64,000 nucleotides of DNA, taken from the NCBI RefSeq assembly GCF_040954645.1, contig NC_092807.1:79816017-79880016 (forward strand). The letters are read 5' to 3'. Positions 41,607 through 52,910 of the stretch are shown in pieces. Under the pieces are notes generated by a model. That model was not told the DNA's origin and made no database searches. It worked only from the letters and a program-made list of their open reading frames with translations. This stretch comes from Diabrotica undecimpunctata. Lineage: Eukaryota > Arthropoda > Insecta > Coleoptera > Chrysomelidae. The stretch's first letter is position 1. Every line of letters begins with the position of its first letter. Position numbers and translations under genes: made by a program.

Positions 41607-43893
41607 TATACCTTTCAGTTTCCAAGAACTAAATGATGCCATTTTTTCGACAAAAAGCTCAGCTGCAGGCCCTGACGATATTCCCTCTATCTTTTTAAAA
41701 AACCTTCACCAAAATACATACGAGAAAATACTCCAACTGTTCAACAACATTTGGTCTTCCCAAAAATTCCCATCACTATGGAAACAATCCATAACGATTC
41801 CTATCAAAAAAGGCGATCAATCCCTAGACACGCTAAACTCATACAGGCCAATCTCTCTCACCTGTACATTATGTAAACTTCTAGAAAAAATGGTTAATAA
41901 AAGATTACTTTGGTACCTTGAACAAAATAAAATCCTCGACCAATTTCAATCAGGCTTCAGACCAAATCGATGCACCATGGACAATCTTATACTTCTGCAA
42001 TCAACAATTGCGACTGCGCTATCTAACAAAAATGAAGTCATTGCAATCTCCCTTGACATCGAAAGCGCTTTTGACTCCATACCGATTTCTGTAATACTAA
42101 AAAAACTAAACCAGAACAAGTTATCCGGTAATATATATTCGTTTATAAAAAATTTTCTCACAGAGCGATCCTTTAAAGTAATTACTAATGGTAAAACTTC
42201 CTCACAGCACACAACCACAAACGGTGTCCCACAAGGGTCTGTCCTAAGCAGCACACTATTTCTCCTTAGTATTAGTTCATTCATAAACGACCCTGTACAA
42301 TACGGAATATATGCTGACGACATAATATTATTCTGTCATGGAAAGGTCACATCCAGCACAAATACTTTACTACAAAACACTCTAAGTAAAATAAACAACT
42401 GGGCCAGTCAATCCGGCCTTAACTTCTCCCCATCCAAATCCAAAGTTATTCATTTTACCAGAAGACAAAACACGCAATCTCCAACCATTACTCTGAATGG
42501 AAATTTTCTCCAGGTAGTAGATCAAATAAAGCTTCTTGGCATTATTTTCGATAAAAAACTTTCCTGGAGACCACACATTCGAGAACTTAAGGGTAGCTGC
42601 CTTCAAAGAATGAATCTTCTTAAATCACTAGCTCATTATTGTTGGGGAGCCGATGAGGAAACACTACTAAAAATATATCGAGCTCTTATTCGCTTCAAAC
42701 TTGACTATGGTAGTGTTCTCTACATGTCATCAAGTAACTCACTACTACGTTCACTAAATGTAGTCCAAAATACTTCCCTTCGACTCTGTTTAGGAGCATT
42801 CCGATCCAGTCCGGTGGAAAGCATTCATGTATAATGTTTCGAACCCTCGCTTCATCTAAGACGACAACAACTTCTACTGCTCTATTTCGCTAGAGTTTCA
42901 GCAAATCCCACAAATCCCACAAGAAACCTCATTTGTAATAGACAATTACCAGTTACTAATAATCCTAGAATAGTACCGTCCACTATACAGATGTTAATTC
43001 CTTATTTAGATATCAATCTATTGTCGACCAGCCCTTTCACGGTCCCTCAAACTCCTCCATGGATATGTAAACTTCCAAATTTCAATATCGAATTATCCAA
43101 ATATAATAAGAATGAAATATCACCTTCCGTTATCAAACAAAGATTCTACGAAATACTACATCAATGCAACTTCGATAATATCCTTTACTTAGATGCATCT
43201 AAGACTGAAGAAGGTGTTGGCTGTGCTGTTACAACGACTACAACCACCGTCAACTTGTTTCGACTCTCCAGCAATTGCAGTATTTATACTGCTGAACTAT
43301 ATGGAATACTACAAGCGGTGAAAACTCCACTCAACGATGATAAAACTATAGCAATCTGTACGGACTCTCTGTCCTCCATGTAGTCCATAAGAAACGTACA
43401 TTCTATCCACCCAATAGTTCAAGAAATCCAGAGTATATGTAATCGCCTTCAAACTAATGGAATTACAGTAATAATATTGTGGGTTCCATCACACGTTGGT
43501 ATTCCAGGTAACGAAAAAGCCGATCAAGCAGCAAAACAAGCATGTTCTCTTAACGTAACAACAGACATTCAAACATCATCAGATTTAAAAAGAATAATCA
43601 AACATAAAATAATGGACCTTTGGAATGATCATTGGAAAAGAAGCAATACCAAGTTAAGCGTTCTACAACCAAACATTTTCTACCACCAGCTCCCACCAAT
43701 GAAAAGAAAGGACAAATCTATCATTCGAAGATTGAGAATAGGGCACACACGCCTTACACATGGACACCTAATGAATTCAATAAGAAAATACAATCTTGGT
43801 AACGACCTAAAAGACATACTTATCTCAAACAGCAGCAACTATGAAAATGTATTAAACTTTTTAAAAAACACAAAGTTATACACTTTAATATAA
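41607..43893 (+). pseudogene. I-like LINE copy 2, ORF2 RT and RNase H
   Basis: The RT follows piggyBac in frame: AAGPDDIPSIFLKNL, SYRPISLTCTLCKLLEKM, SGFRPNRCTMDNLILLQ, ISLDIESAFDSIP (motif A), TTNGVPQGSVLSSTLFLL (motif B), YGIYADDIILF (YADD, motif C) and IKLLGIIFDKKLSWRPH. A TAA at 42832-42834 and a TAG at 43381-43383 break it. RNase H: YLDASKTEEGVGCAV, TAELYGILQAV, CTDSLSSM and WVPSHVGIPGNEKAD. After THGHLMN the C-terminal Cys/His cluster seen in copy 1 is missing and the reading goes straight to NSIRKYNLGNDLKDIL, so about 25 codons have been lost. Confidence 0.88.
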
Positions 43894-44041
43894 AACAAAA
43901 TGTATTATAAAAAATGTATTGTAACTAATTTGTACCCAATGTAAAGTATTAACCATGTAAACATGAATGTAAATTGTACCTGTGTCAATGACCATTAGCT
44001 GTCGAGACACATATTTTTCGACATAAAAAAAAAGTTTTGTG

Positions 44042-47000
44042 TCATGAAGGTAATAAATTCAAAAGGACCTTTTTAGAAATGGTCTGTATTAGCAAGAGTG
44101 CTAATAATTAAAAAAAGAAAGATCAGGAATTTAAGTAAAATTCGAAATCTGAGTAAAATTTATAATTATATTATTTTATAATAAAAGAGCAGGTCTTTTC
44201 ACCTCCAGATAAATATTTCCTACAGATAGTTATCTGGGGGAGAGATATATATTCATAAAATTAAATATACTCGTCTTTTCACGTCAAATTTTGTTGCAGT
44301 TACTTATCTGTAAGATAGATGTAAAATTTATTTCAGAACACACCAATAATTGTCAATGAAATCACTAGTATTTTAATATATTTCTTTTGATTATACAATT
44401 TGTGGTGGCAGGAATAAATTAAATGGGTAAAGGAAAATTTAATAAGGAATAAAAAAATATTACATGTTTATTGAATCTTCTGAGGTTTTTCCATAACACT
44501 AAACTATTATATAAGGTTAGCTCAACATAGTCAACTTCAGAAAGTTCAATAATGTTTTCATTTAGCAATTCATCTTCAAAATTGCCTTCATTTTAATCTC
44601 TCGCTAGGTTATACTCGTAGAATGTTGCTGTAGATTAGAACGGTTGAACTTTTTCCAACCTTATAGCCACTTTCATTGGATTTCATACTACCTAAACCTT
44701 CTCTTCTATACATAAAGAGTTCTGTTAAATATCTGGTGTTAGTATGTAATTCATTATAAAAATTTTCTTTAGTGGACTTCTTAAAAATATCTTTACTGTA
44801 TAATCAGAATCTTCAAGTAACAATCCATTTCTATTATCTCCATTTAAACTTGTTATCAACAATACAAAATTATTTATACCTTACTGGTAGGTACCTAAGA
44901 AAACATATCCAAGAAGTATCGCGAAATTGTCAAAATTTAATATCAATATTTCATATATTATATAGAAGATTTTTTGCAATTTTCGTACACTCTGGATATT
45001 TTGTATACTTACTCTGAGCCTTTTTGTATATAATTTATTGAATTTTAGAATTATTAAAAGAATCTGAAAACCTAGGTACTATGTGCATATTTTTTATCTT
45101 GGCATCCTGTTACTATTATTTAATCAATGGCACCAATATCATTTGAAAAACGTTACTTATTCCATTTTTTTAATTATCAAGATTATTAAAATACTAAATG
45201 CCGAACCTAAGTAAAGAAAAAGAGGTATACACCTACTTTTATAATCATTTATTAACAATTGTTTACAATATTTTCTTTTAAAAAAGTCTTTATAAATAAA
45301 AAAATTATAATGTTCGATTGTGCCTCAAATATTATATTCTCGCACTATGTTTATAAACGTTAAACATCATATTGGTCATACTCTCCGATTTCAGCAAATC
45401 TTCTAATACCGTATCCATGTCTCTCACTCACAATAAACAAAAATATTTAGCTTAAATTTTTGATTTTGCAATAAATTTTAACATAATAACGAACTTTAAT
45501 AAACATGATTTATTTTCCAGATAACTTTATTTGGCAAAAAAATATTTTACATTTTATCTGTCAGATAATTTTAATTTATTTTATCTGTTAGTTTGAAGTT
45601 TACATTTATTTTCTAGGTGGCGCTAGGTATTTAAATCTAAACCTACATACAGCTTTATATTATTTTGTTTATTAAATCTTATTTTAAAATTACTGCAACC
45701 AATATTTTTGGCAATTTTGCAGAAAAATTAATCGTATTATTATTTATATTAAAATGTAATTAATATTATTAGCGTTATTATTTAAACGTGTCGTTTTAAG
45801 AACAATATACGATTGAAATTTCAGATTTCTTTAGTAGTTCAGCTTTCTTTAATAGGTGGCGTCGTTACTGGATAAACTGTGTGACTTGTCATCATAGCCT
45901 TTTATATAGATAGTTTATCAAAATTCATATTTTTTTCGCTTAAATAATTTTTTCAAGATTACCTTGCTAAAAGAATTTTAAAAAGAAAGAGAAACATTTG
46001 TTCGACTAATGATTTTTTATAATAATGTTTTTTTTAAGTCTGTTTATCAGCAAATTTTGTTAACAAACCTAATTTTATTTGGCGATTTACTGCTTTTTTA
46101 CAATTATTTCTTCCGTTTTATCAGACATTTTGTATTTTTATTTTAGCTCTTGAAAATAATTGTAAACACAATTAAATACTCAAGTAGTAGAGAATAGAAA
46201 TCTAAAAGCCCTTTTTTATTGACTTTAACTTATCCAAATATAGTTTATATAAGTATTATATTTTTTCCAAACGAGTCAACAAGAACTTCTTTTTTCTTTT
46301 AGGTATATGTTACAAACAATATCCGAAATTGGACAAAATTGGACATTCTACGAAAAATCTTGTCCACTTTTTCGACATAGTCATAATCGTCGGACATTGT
46401 ATAAAAGAATTACTATACAATGTTCGAATTGTATAATATCAATAAGTAGCCATGCGTCAAAGTTTGGAAGAATATGATAAATATCGAATCATATCAGCAT
46501 TTTATCATATTGTCCATTCGAAAAGAACAACTCTATATTCGCTCCGTGCGTAACTGACGCGACACCTACCGCCTTTATATGACCGTTTTGTTTTCCCAAT
46601 TTGAGGTTAAACATATGTTAAATACATACAAAATTGACAATTATTAATAATTAGTTTTTTTATTTATATTTTTCCAGTTTATGTATGAAATAGATGTAGT
46701 AGTAAGAACTGGGCTTTTAAAAATTTATCCTAATTTATCTTTTCAGCCCCAAACGGAAAATAAAGTGATAAATCTAGTACTGGAAAATCACGTTTGTCAT
46801 GTGGAAGAGCTTGCAATTAAAAACAGTAATAGTAAAAGTAATGAAAGTCAACAGGCAAGCTGCAGTTAGCTTGAAGCCTTATCAAACATCATTAAAGGTG
46901 TATTATTTAAATTTTTAAAAAATTTATGTATAAAAGTAGAAATATCTTCTACTATACACTACTACTAATAATAAAAAGCATTCCAATTTCTTTTCTAGCT

Positions 47001-47152
47001 TGATGATACCCGCTTAGTGATTAAAACATAGACATGTGTTTATAACAAAAACGAAATATGCAAACACATTGCTGGTTTAATTTATTATGTCAATAATGAA
47101 GATATATAATAAAGATGTGAAAAATGAGGTTGTGTGATATTTACTTTTTCCT
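44042..47152. other. Long AT-rich stretch, no supported gene
   Basis: About 3.1 kb with no transposon protein I can recognise. A Met-started frame at 46681-46869 (62 residues, MYEIDVVVRTGLLKIYPNLS) follows TTTTTCCAG, which could be a 3' splice site, but no family match or partner exon was seen. TATCTG-type words recur at 44210-44330 and 45520-45600. This is the least transposon-marked stretch of the window. Confidence 0.45.
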
Positions 47153-47157
47153 ATTAA

Positions 47158-47493
47158 TGCAGTCACACTATTATCCTAATACGGTGATCAGCTTAAGTCA
47201 CTAACTTCCTAATGTCCTAATCAGCTTAAGATGGAATACTGGTAGTTCTGTTATGACATTGTGAAGTCACACTCAACTTCTAATACGGTGATTGGCTTGG
47301 GTCACTAATTGCCTTATATGGTCACGAGTAGTTCGGTGATGACACATAAATACAGCGGAACGAGAGATAATAATTTGGTGTGATTTAATTATGACCATTG
47401 TGAACGAGTTTCATTTAATTTAATAAAATAGCTATATTTACGTAAATACGTGTTTTAACTATTTTAATAGACGATACTATTTTAATAGACGAT
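47158..47493 (+). repeat. 5' LTR
   Basis: Starts TGCAGTCACACTATTATCC. It matches 52610-52905, with single-base changes (for example ACGGTGATC versus ACGCTGATC), an extra segment CGAGTTTCATTTAATTT missing or replaced in the 3' copy, and an 18-bp tandem duplication of TATTTTAATAGACGATAC at its end. ATAAATACAGCGG near 47346 could hold a TATA-like core. The internal sequence after it begins TATCAGAAGTGTG, a possible tRNA-Leu type primer site. Confidence 0.88.
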
Positions 47494-47569
47494 ATCAGAA
47501 GTGTGTTAAAGAACCTACGGTAAAATTTAGTGAACTGTTTTTAATGTTAAGTGATTGAAAGTGTCCAAA

Positions 47570-48560
47570 ATGCCGAAAAGGAAAAAGTCTAAGCGAAATA
47601 GTAGTTCCAGTAGTGAAACCACAACTATTTCGCCCACCGATTCTTCGCGGAGAAGGGAGTCAAGGTATACGAAAACGAAAAGAGCACGTAAGTCAAGAAA
47701 AAGATCTAAACATTCAAAAATAAATAGAACCTATACGTCTTCGCCTTTGCCTCAAATTAAAGAAAATGCCACATAAATAAATTCACTATCTGCATCTTAT
47801 AATTGTACGAATAGAAACATTGAATCCGTTAGTTTTATTCCTGAATTTGATCCACTAATTGGAGAAATAGATCGATGGATTGAAATAATAGAGCACAATG
47901 CTAAGACGTATAGTTGGTCTGATAACTACATTATATTTCAAGCGATTTCTAAGCTTAGAGGTATCTCTAAAACATGGTACGCTAGTTTTATTGAAAATGA
48001 AGTTGCATGGTCTTAATTTTCTTGGGCAGAATGGAGATCAGTGTTAGAAAATACTTTTCAAAGTACACGAAATATACTTATGATCTTTTTATGGACGTAG
48101 CCCATCATAAACCAACAGAGGGTTCTTCATTATATGAATTTTATTTTGAACATTTAGCAAAAATTAATAAACTTAAATTAAATTTTTCCAAGTCAGATAA
48201 GATTTCTTTAATAATTGGTGCTATTGGAGACGAACATATTAAATCTGCTATTGAAGTTGCTCAAATCAAAGATGTCAATTTATTGGCAGTTTATTTAAGA
48301 AATAAGCTTTATCACAAAAGTCCAGAAAAATTGCCTGATTTAACAAATCCAATTGTTTTTTCCAAATCAAAATTTGTACATAATAACAAATTTGTTAATA
48401 ACAAATTTAACAAGAATAAACCTTGTATGTGCTGTGGAATTCAAGGTCATTTAAAAAAAGATTGTCACCACAGAAACCAAATATGCAGGTTTTGTAAAAT
48501 TAAAGGTCATATTGAACAATACTGTTTTAAAAAGAACAAAGAATGTCAAGAGACAAAAGT
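47570..48560 (+). pseudogene. gypsy Gag
   Basis: ATG 47570 starts MPKRKKSKRNSSSSSET, a basic Ser/Arg-rich N-terminus. A TAA at 47774-47776 follows, then the same frame gives FIPEFDPLIGEIDRWIEII and ISKLRGISKTWYASFI (capsid-like), a TAA at 48014-48016 and a shift near 48065. The second frame has SSLYEFYFEHLAKINKL, LIIGAIGDEHIKSAI and two zinc knuckles, CMCCGIQGHLKKDC and CRFCKIKGHIEQYC at 48424-48528. The track upstream Met-like start at 47555 is TTG, so I use the ATG. Confidence 0.85.
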
Positions 48561-50668
48561 AAATAAAACGAACAAAAATTTAGAAAAAAATAAATCTGTT
48601 AAACAAATACAGTTTGATTCTTCCGAAAATAAATTTAATAAAATTATTTTCTTAAATGAGCACAGCGATACTGCATTCATTGATTTTGGCAGTGATTGTT
48701 CGCTAATTTCAAAAGAATTGGCAGATAAGTTTAAATTAGAAATAAAATCATTAACTAAAGATGTAAAACTTTCTGAATTTTTGGGAACTTCTTTATCAGT
48801 TGAATATTATGTATTTGCTAAAATAGAAATCGATTTTGTAGAATTAAATATTATGTTGTATGTCATGGATAAAGATTGGGTTAATGACCTTCTAATAGGA
48901 AGAAATTTTACAGAAGATGTAAATATTATGTATTATAGGATAGATAATAGTTTAACATTTAAATATAAGAAAGACTTAGATAAAGAAATAAGTACAGGAA
49001 ATATATCTAAACACGAGAAAATGATGTTGGAAAATATTTTGCTAAATCACGAGGACTGTTTCTATACAAATTTGAAAGCTCTAAAAAAATCGAAAATCGA
49101 TATTACAAGTTCAGATGTAGTTAAGTTTTGTCCCTACAGAACACCTGCAGCTGACAAAGAAATTTTACAAAAAACAATACAAGAATTATCGGATGCAAAT
49201 ATTATTCAAAAGAGTAATTCATCGTTCGCAAGCCCTTCTTTTCTTATTGATAAAAAAGATGGTCAAAAACGTCTGGTGGTAGATTATAGGCATGTAAATA
49301 AAATTTCAAAAAAGATACATCCAACAATGCCGATAACTGAAGAGATAATTGACAGCTTATATATAATTATAAATATTTTACGTCCTTGGACTTGGCAGCA
49401 GGATATCATCAAATTCCTATGGCAGATAATTCAATCAAATACACAGCATTCGTTACGAGTCAAGGACATTATGAATATTTACGCTGTCCCTTTGGGTTAT
49501 CTAATGCACCGACTGTATTTCAAGAAATGATGAACGAAATATTTGAACCGTTTAAACAAAACAGTATTCCTCCGTATTTGGATGATATCTTAATTCCCTC
49601 AATAAGTATTGAGGAAGGCCTGGAACTATTAAATAAAGTATTGCAAGCATTAGAAGATTATGGTCTTACTGTAAAGATGTCAAAATCAAAATTTTTAATG
49701 ACAAAAACTACCTAGTTGGGATATGAAATTTAATTTAATAAAATTTCACCAAGTAAACATAAGATTGAGTCAGTAAAAAAATTTCCTTTGCCAAATAATC
49801 AGCATCAATTAAGGCAAATTCTTGTATTGATATCATTTTTCCGAAAGTTCATACCAAATTTTGCAAGACGCACTGCAAAATTGACGCAATTACTAAAAAA
49901 AGATGTAAATTGGACATGGACAGAAGAAGAAACAAAAATTGTTAAAGAAATGAAGAAAGTTATAGTCTCAGAACCAATTTTAACAATATTCAATCCGAAA
50001 CATGACATAATAGTTTACACGGATGCAAGTAGAGAAGGATTTGGAGGCATAATAACACAAATTGTTGATGGTCGTGAAAAGTCAATTGCCTATTTTAGCA
50101 AGCAAACCACAAAAAGAAGAAAAGAAATATCATTCTTTTGAACTAGAGCTTTTGGCTATTGTCAAAACCTTAGAAAGGTATAGATATTATTTAGCAGGAA
50201 GATCTTTTATTGTAATAACAGACTGCAATTCCGTTAAAAATGCATTAGTAAAACAAACAATAATCCCAAGAATAGCAAAATGGGTTTTGTGTTTACAAGA
50301 TTTTTGCTTTGAAATAAAACATAAATCAGGAGTACAACTACAACATGTAGATGCCTTAAGTAGGAACTTTGAAAGAACTGAAGCAGAGGAAAGTCTTGAA
50401 ATTAAAGTGATGCTCATCAAAGAAGACGACTATCTAAGAGAAGCACAGGATACAAATACGGAAATAAAAAAAATTAAAGATATTCTTTTGTCAGGGGATC
50501 AGGTAAATCATAAGGATACTTTCAAGAAATATGATTTAAGAGGAAACAAAGTTTATAAAATAACGGAATATGGTAGAAGATGGTATGTGCCTAAAAATTG
50601 TCGTTGGCAAATTGTCAAAATGAATCATGACGATATTGGACATTTTGCGTTGGATAAAACAATTAAAT
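48561..50668 (+). pseudogene. gypsy protease, RT and RNase H
   Basis: Gag and Pol share a frame. The protease active site reads AFIDFGSDCSLIS with DFGS where DTGS is common, and VNDLLIGRNF follows. RT: ASPSFLIDKKDGQKRLVVDY, a frameshift near 49350-49390, MDLAAGYHQIPMADNS, CPFGLSNAPTVFQEMMNE and PPYLDDILIP (YLDD). A TAG after LMTKTT at about 49713 and more breaks follow. RNase H: IVYTDASREGFGGI, then a shift near 50110, SFELELLAIVKTLERYRYYL, VITDCNSVKNAL and QHVDALSRNF. The integrase zinc region HDDIGHFALDKTIK ends at 50668. Confidence 0.88.
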
Positions 50669-51647
50669 AAAAGAACGGTATTGGTTTCCACGAATGCGAA
50701 GATTTATTAAGAAATACATTTCGGCTTGTCTTGCCTGTTTATACCATAAACAACCGGGAGGAAAAAAGCCTGGCTATCTACATTCCATTCCAAAATATGC
50801 TAGACCGTTTCATACACTCCATGCCGATCATTTAGGGCCATTTGTGTTAACGAAATCTCAAAATAAATACGTCTTGGTTTTGATTGATGCCTTTTCTAAA
50901 TTTGTGTTTGTTGAAGCTGTCCCAGATACATCAAGTAAACATGTTATTTGTGCTTTAGAAGAAATTTTTAAAATATTTGGTAACACCAAACGAATGATAT
51001 CAGATGCAGGATCGGCTTTTGTTTCAAAAGAATTTTTGAATTATATGGCAGAGAGAGGAATTAGAGTGTTTACAACTGCAGTAGGAATGGCTAGAGGCAA
51101 CGGCCAAGTAGAAAGGGCAAATAAAACATTACTGGATACCATGGCCACAATGGGTGCAAAATTTGAGTCCAATATGTGGGATAAGAATTTAAAAAACATT
51201 CAACAAGGAATAAACGGGACAAAACACCGAATAACTAAATCTTCTCCCAGTGAAGTGTTTTTCGGGTACAAATTAAGAGTTGATGGAGACAAATACATAG
51301 ATGATAATGATATGGACATTATTGATGTAATGTTATTGAGAAAGGATGTAGCTAAACGATTAAAAGAAAATAGAATCAAATAGAATAACGAATTTAATAA
51401 AAAAAGATGCTCTCCAGTGAAATATGCTGTTGGTGATCTGGTATTGACAAAAGTTACAAGTTTTCCAGCAAACAATGAAAGTAAGAAGCTTTTAGAAAAG
51501 TATAGAGGGCCATTCAGGATTGTTGAGGTTCTACCAAATGATAGATATCGTGTAAAAGAAGATGTACATTCATCAAGAACAAGGCGTCCCTATGAAGGAC
51601 TTGTTGGTGGAGAACACATCAAGAGATTTAAGATTCAAAGATCTTAA
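50669..51647 (+). pseudogene. gypsy integrase
   Basis: Reading from 50694: the zinc region's Cys pair (CLACLYHKQPGGKKP), then the catalytic core with HADHLGPF (Asp at about 50824), MISDAGSAFVSKEFL (Asp at about 51003) and RGNGQVERANKTLLD (Glu). The core is unbroken. A TAG at about 51381 interrupts the C-terminus, after which 51417-51647 encodes an SH3-like end, VGDLVLTKVTS, LEKYRGPFRIVEVLPNDRYR. The frame jump at 50668-50694 is a separate break. Confidence 0.88.
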
Positions 51648-51677
51648 AATTATTCAGGTTAGTTAAAAGATAGTGTA

Positions 51678-52509
51678 GTCATTTTGTAGAATGACATAAA
51701 GATATTCTATTGTTTAAAAGGAATTTGTTTGGATAGCTGGAACTATTTAAAAAAATATATTTTAATTGTCATTCTGAAAAATGACAACAAAGTGTTTTAA
51801 TGATCTGAATGGGTTTATTTGAGTAGTTCTGACTATTTGAAGCAAATTTATTTTATTCGTCATTTTGCAAAATGACAAATAAATGTTATAGTGTTCTGAA
51901 TGGATATTCAGTTCGTCATTCTGAAAAATGACAAATAAATGTTCTAATGTTCTGCATGGATTTTCAGTTCGTCATTCTGAAAAATGACAAATAAATGTTC
52001 TAATGTTCTGAATGGATTTTCAGTTCGTCATTCTGAAAAATGACAAATAAATGTTCTAATGTTCTGAATGGATTTTCAGTTCGTCATTCTGAAAAATGAC
52101 AAATAAATGTTATAGTGTTCTGAATGGATATTCAGTTCGTCATTCTGAAAAATGACAAATAAATGTTCTAATGTTCTGAATGGATTTTCAGTTCGTCATT
52201 CTGAAAAATGAAAAATAAATGTTCTAATGTTCTGAATGGATTTTCAGTTCGTCATTCTGAAAAATGACAAATAAATGTTTTAATGTTCTGAATGGATATT
52301 CAGTTTACCATTCTGCAAAATGACACCCAAATATTTTAGTGTCTTGAATGAGTTTGTTTGAATAGCCGTAGCTATTTGAAACAAATTTATTCACATTGTC
52401 ATTCTGAAAAATGACAGTCATATGTTTTAATGTTTAAAAATGAGCTTGTATGGATAGTTGTAGCTATCTGAAACGAATTGATTTAAACTATGTCATTCTG
52501 CAGAATGAA
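51678..52509 (+). repeat. Array of 13 hairpin motifs in the gypsy 3' region
   Basis: Consensus GTCATTCTGAAAAATGAC, an imperfect palindrome (GTCATT…AATGAC). Copies start at 51678, 51768, 51859, 51915, 51971, 52027, 52083, 52139, 52195, 52251, 52307, 52398 and 52492. Steps are 90, 91, then eight of exactly 56, then 91 and 94. The longer units contain a second motif, AATAGCCGTAGCTATTTGAAA-like, absent from the 56-bp units. Confidence 0.95.
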
Positions 52510-52609
52510 TGCCTTTCTATAAATTGGCATTCTTAATAATAAAGAACATATTATTTTTTTTAATAGGTGTTGTACGATCGAGGACGATCTTGACGTCAGG
52601 ATGGTCGAA

Positions 52610-52905
52610 TGCAGTCACACTATTATCCTAATACGCTGATCAGCTTAAGTCACTAACTTCCTAATGTCCTAATCAGCTTAAGATGGAATACTGGTAGTTC
52701 TGTTATGACATTGTGAAGTCACACTCAACTTCTATTACGGTGATTGGCTTGGGTCACTAATTGCCTTATATGGTCACGAGTAGTTCGGTGATGACACATA
52801 AATACAGCGGAACGAGAGATAATAATTTGGTGTGATTTAATTATGACCATTTACTATATTGCTATATTTACGTAAATACGTGTTTTAACTATTTTAATAG
52901 ACGAT
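52610..52905 (+). repeat. 3' LTR
   Basis: Starts TGCAGTCACACTATTATCC and ends TAGACGAT before the duplicated ATTAA. It is 40 bp shorter than the 5' LTR because of the 5' duplication and an internal indel. Confidence 0.9.
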
Positions 52906-52910
52906 ATTAA

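Larger units (their letters stand above)
29536..44033 (+). mobile_element. Full-length I-like LINE (copy 2), split by two DNA transposons
   Basis: A plus-strand relative of the LINE at 2860-8392. The 5' untranslated region is 29536-29796. ORF1 starts at 29797, is interrupted at 29917-37384, and ends at 38719. ORF2 runs from about 38713 to 43893 with an interruption at 39972-41606. The 3' end is an A run at 44024-44033. AAAGTTTTGTG at 29525-29535 and 44031-44041 is a target duplication of 8-11 bp (A run ambiguous). Subtracting both insertions with their duplicated sites leaves 5395 bp, close to the size of copy 1. The element also carries five premature stops but no frameshift of its own that I can see. 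Confidence 0.92.
47158..52905 (+). mobile_element. Ty3/gypsy LTR retrotransposon, fairly young, no env
   Basis: Two near-identical LTRs enclose gag-pol (CCHC gag, protease, RT, RNase H, integrase). ATTAA at 47153-47157 and 52906-52910 is a target duplication. There is no env. The remaining internal sequence after integrase (51648-52609) is non-coding and carries a hairpin array. Several stops and frameshifts inactivate it, but the LTRs differ only by a few substitutions and small indels, so insertion was fairly recent. Confidence 0.93.

Noticed and set aside
51859..52324. CRISPR-like array with 56-bp period
   Set aside because: The spacers are near-identical to each other, so it is a tandem repeat inside an LTR element; insects have no CRISPR arrays.
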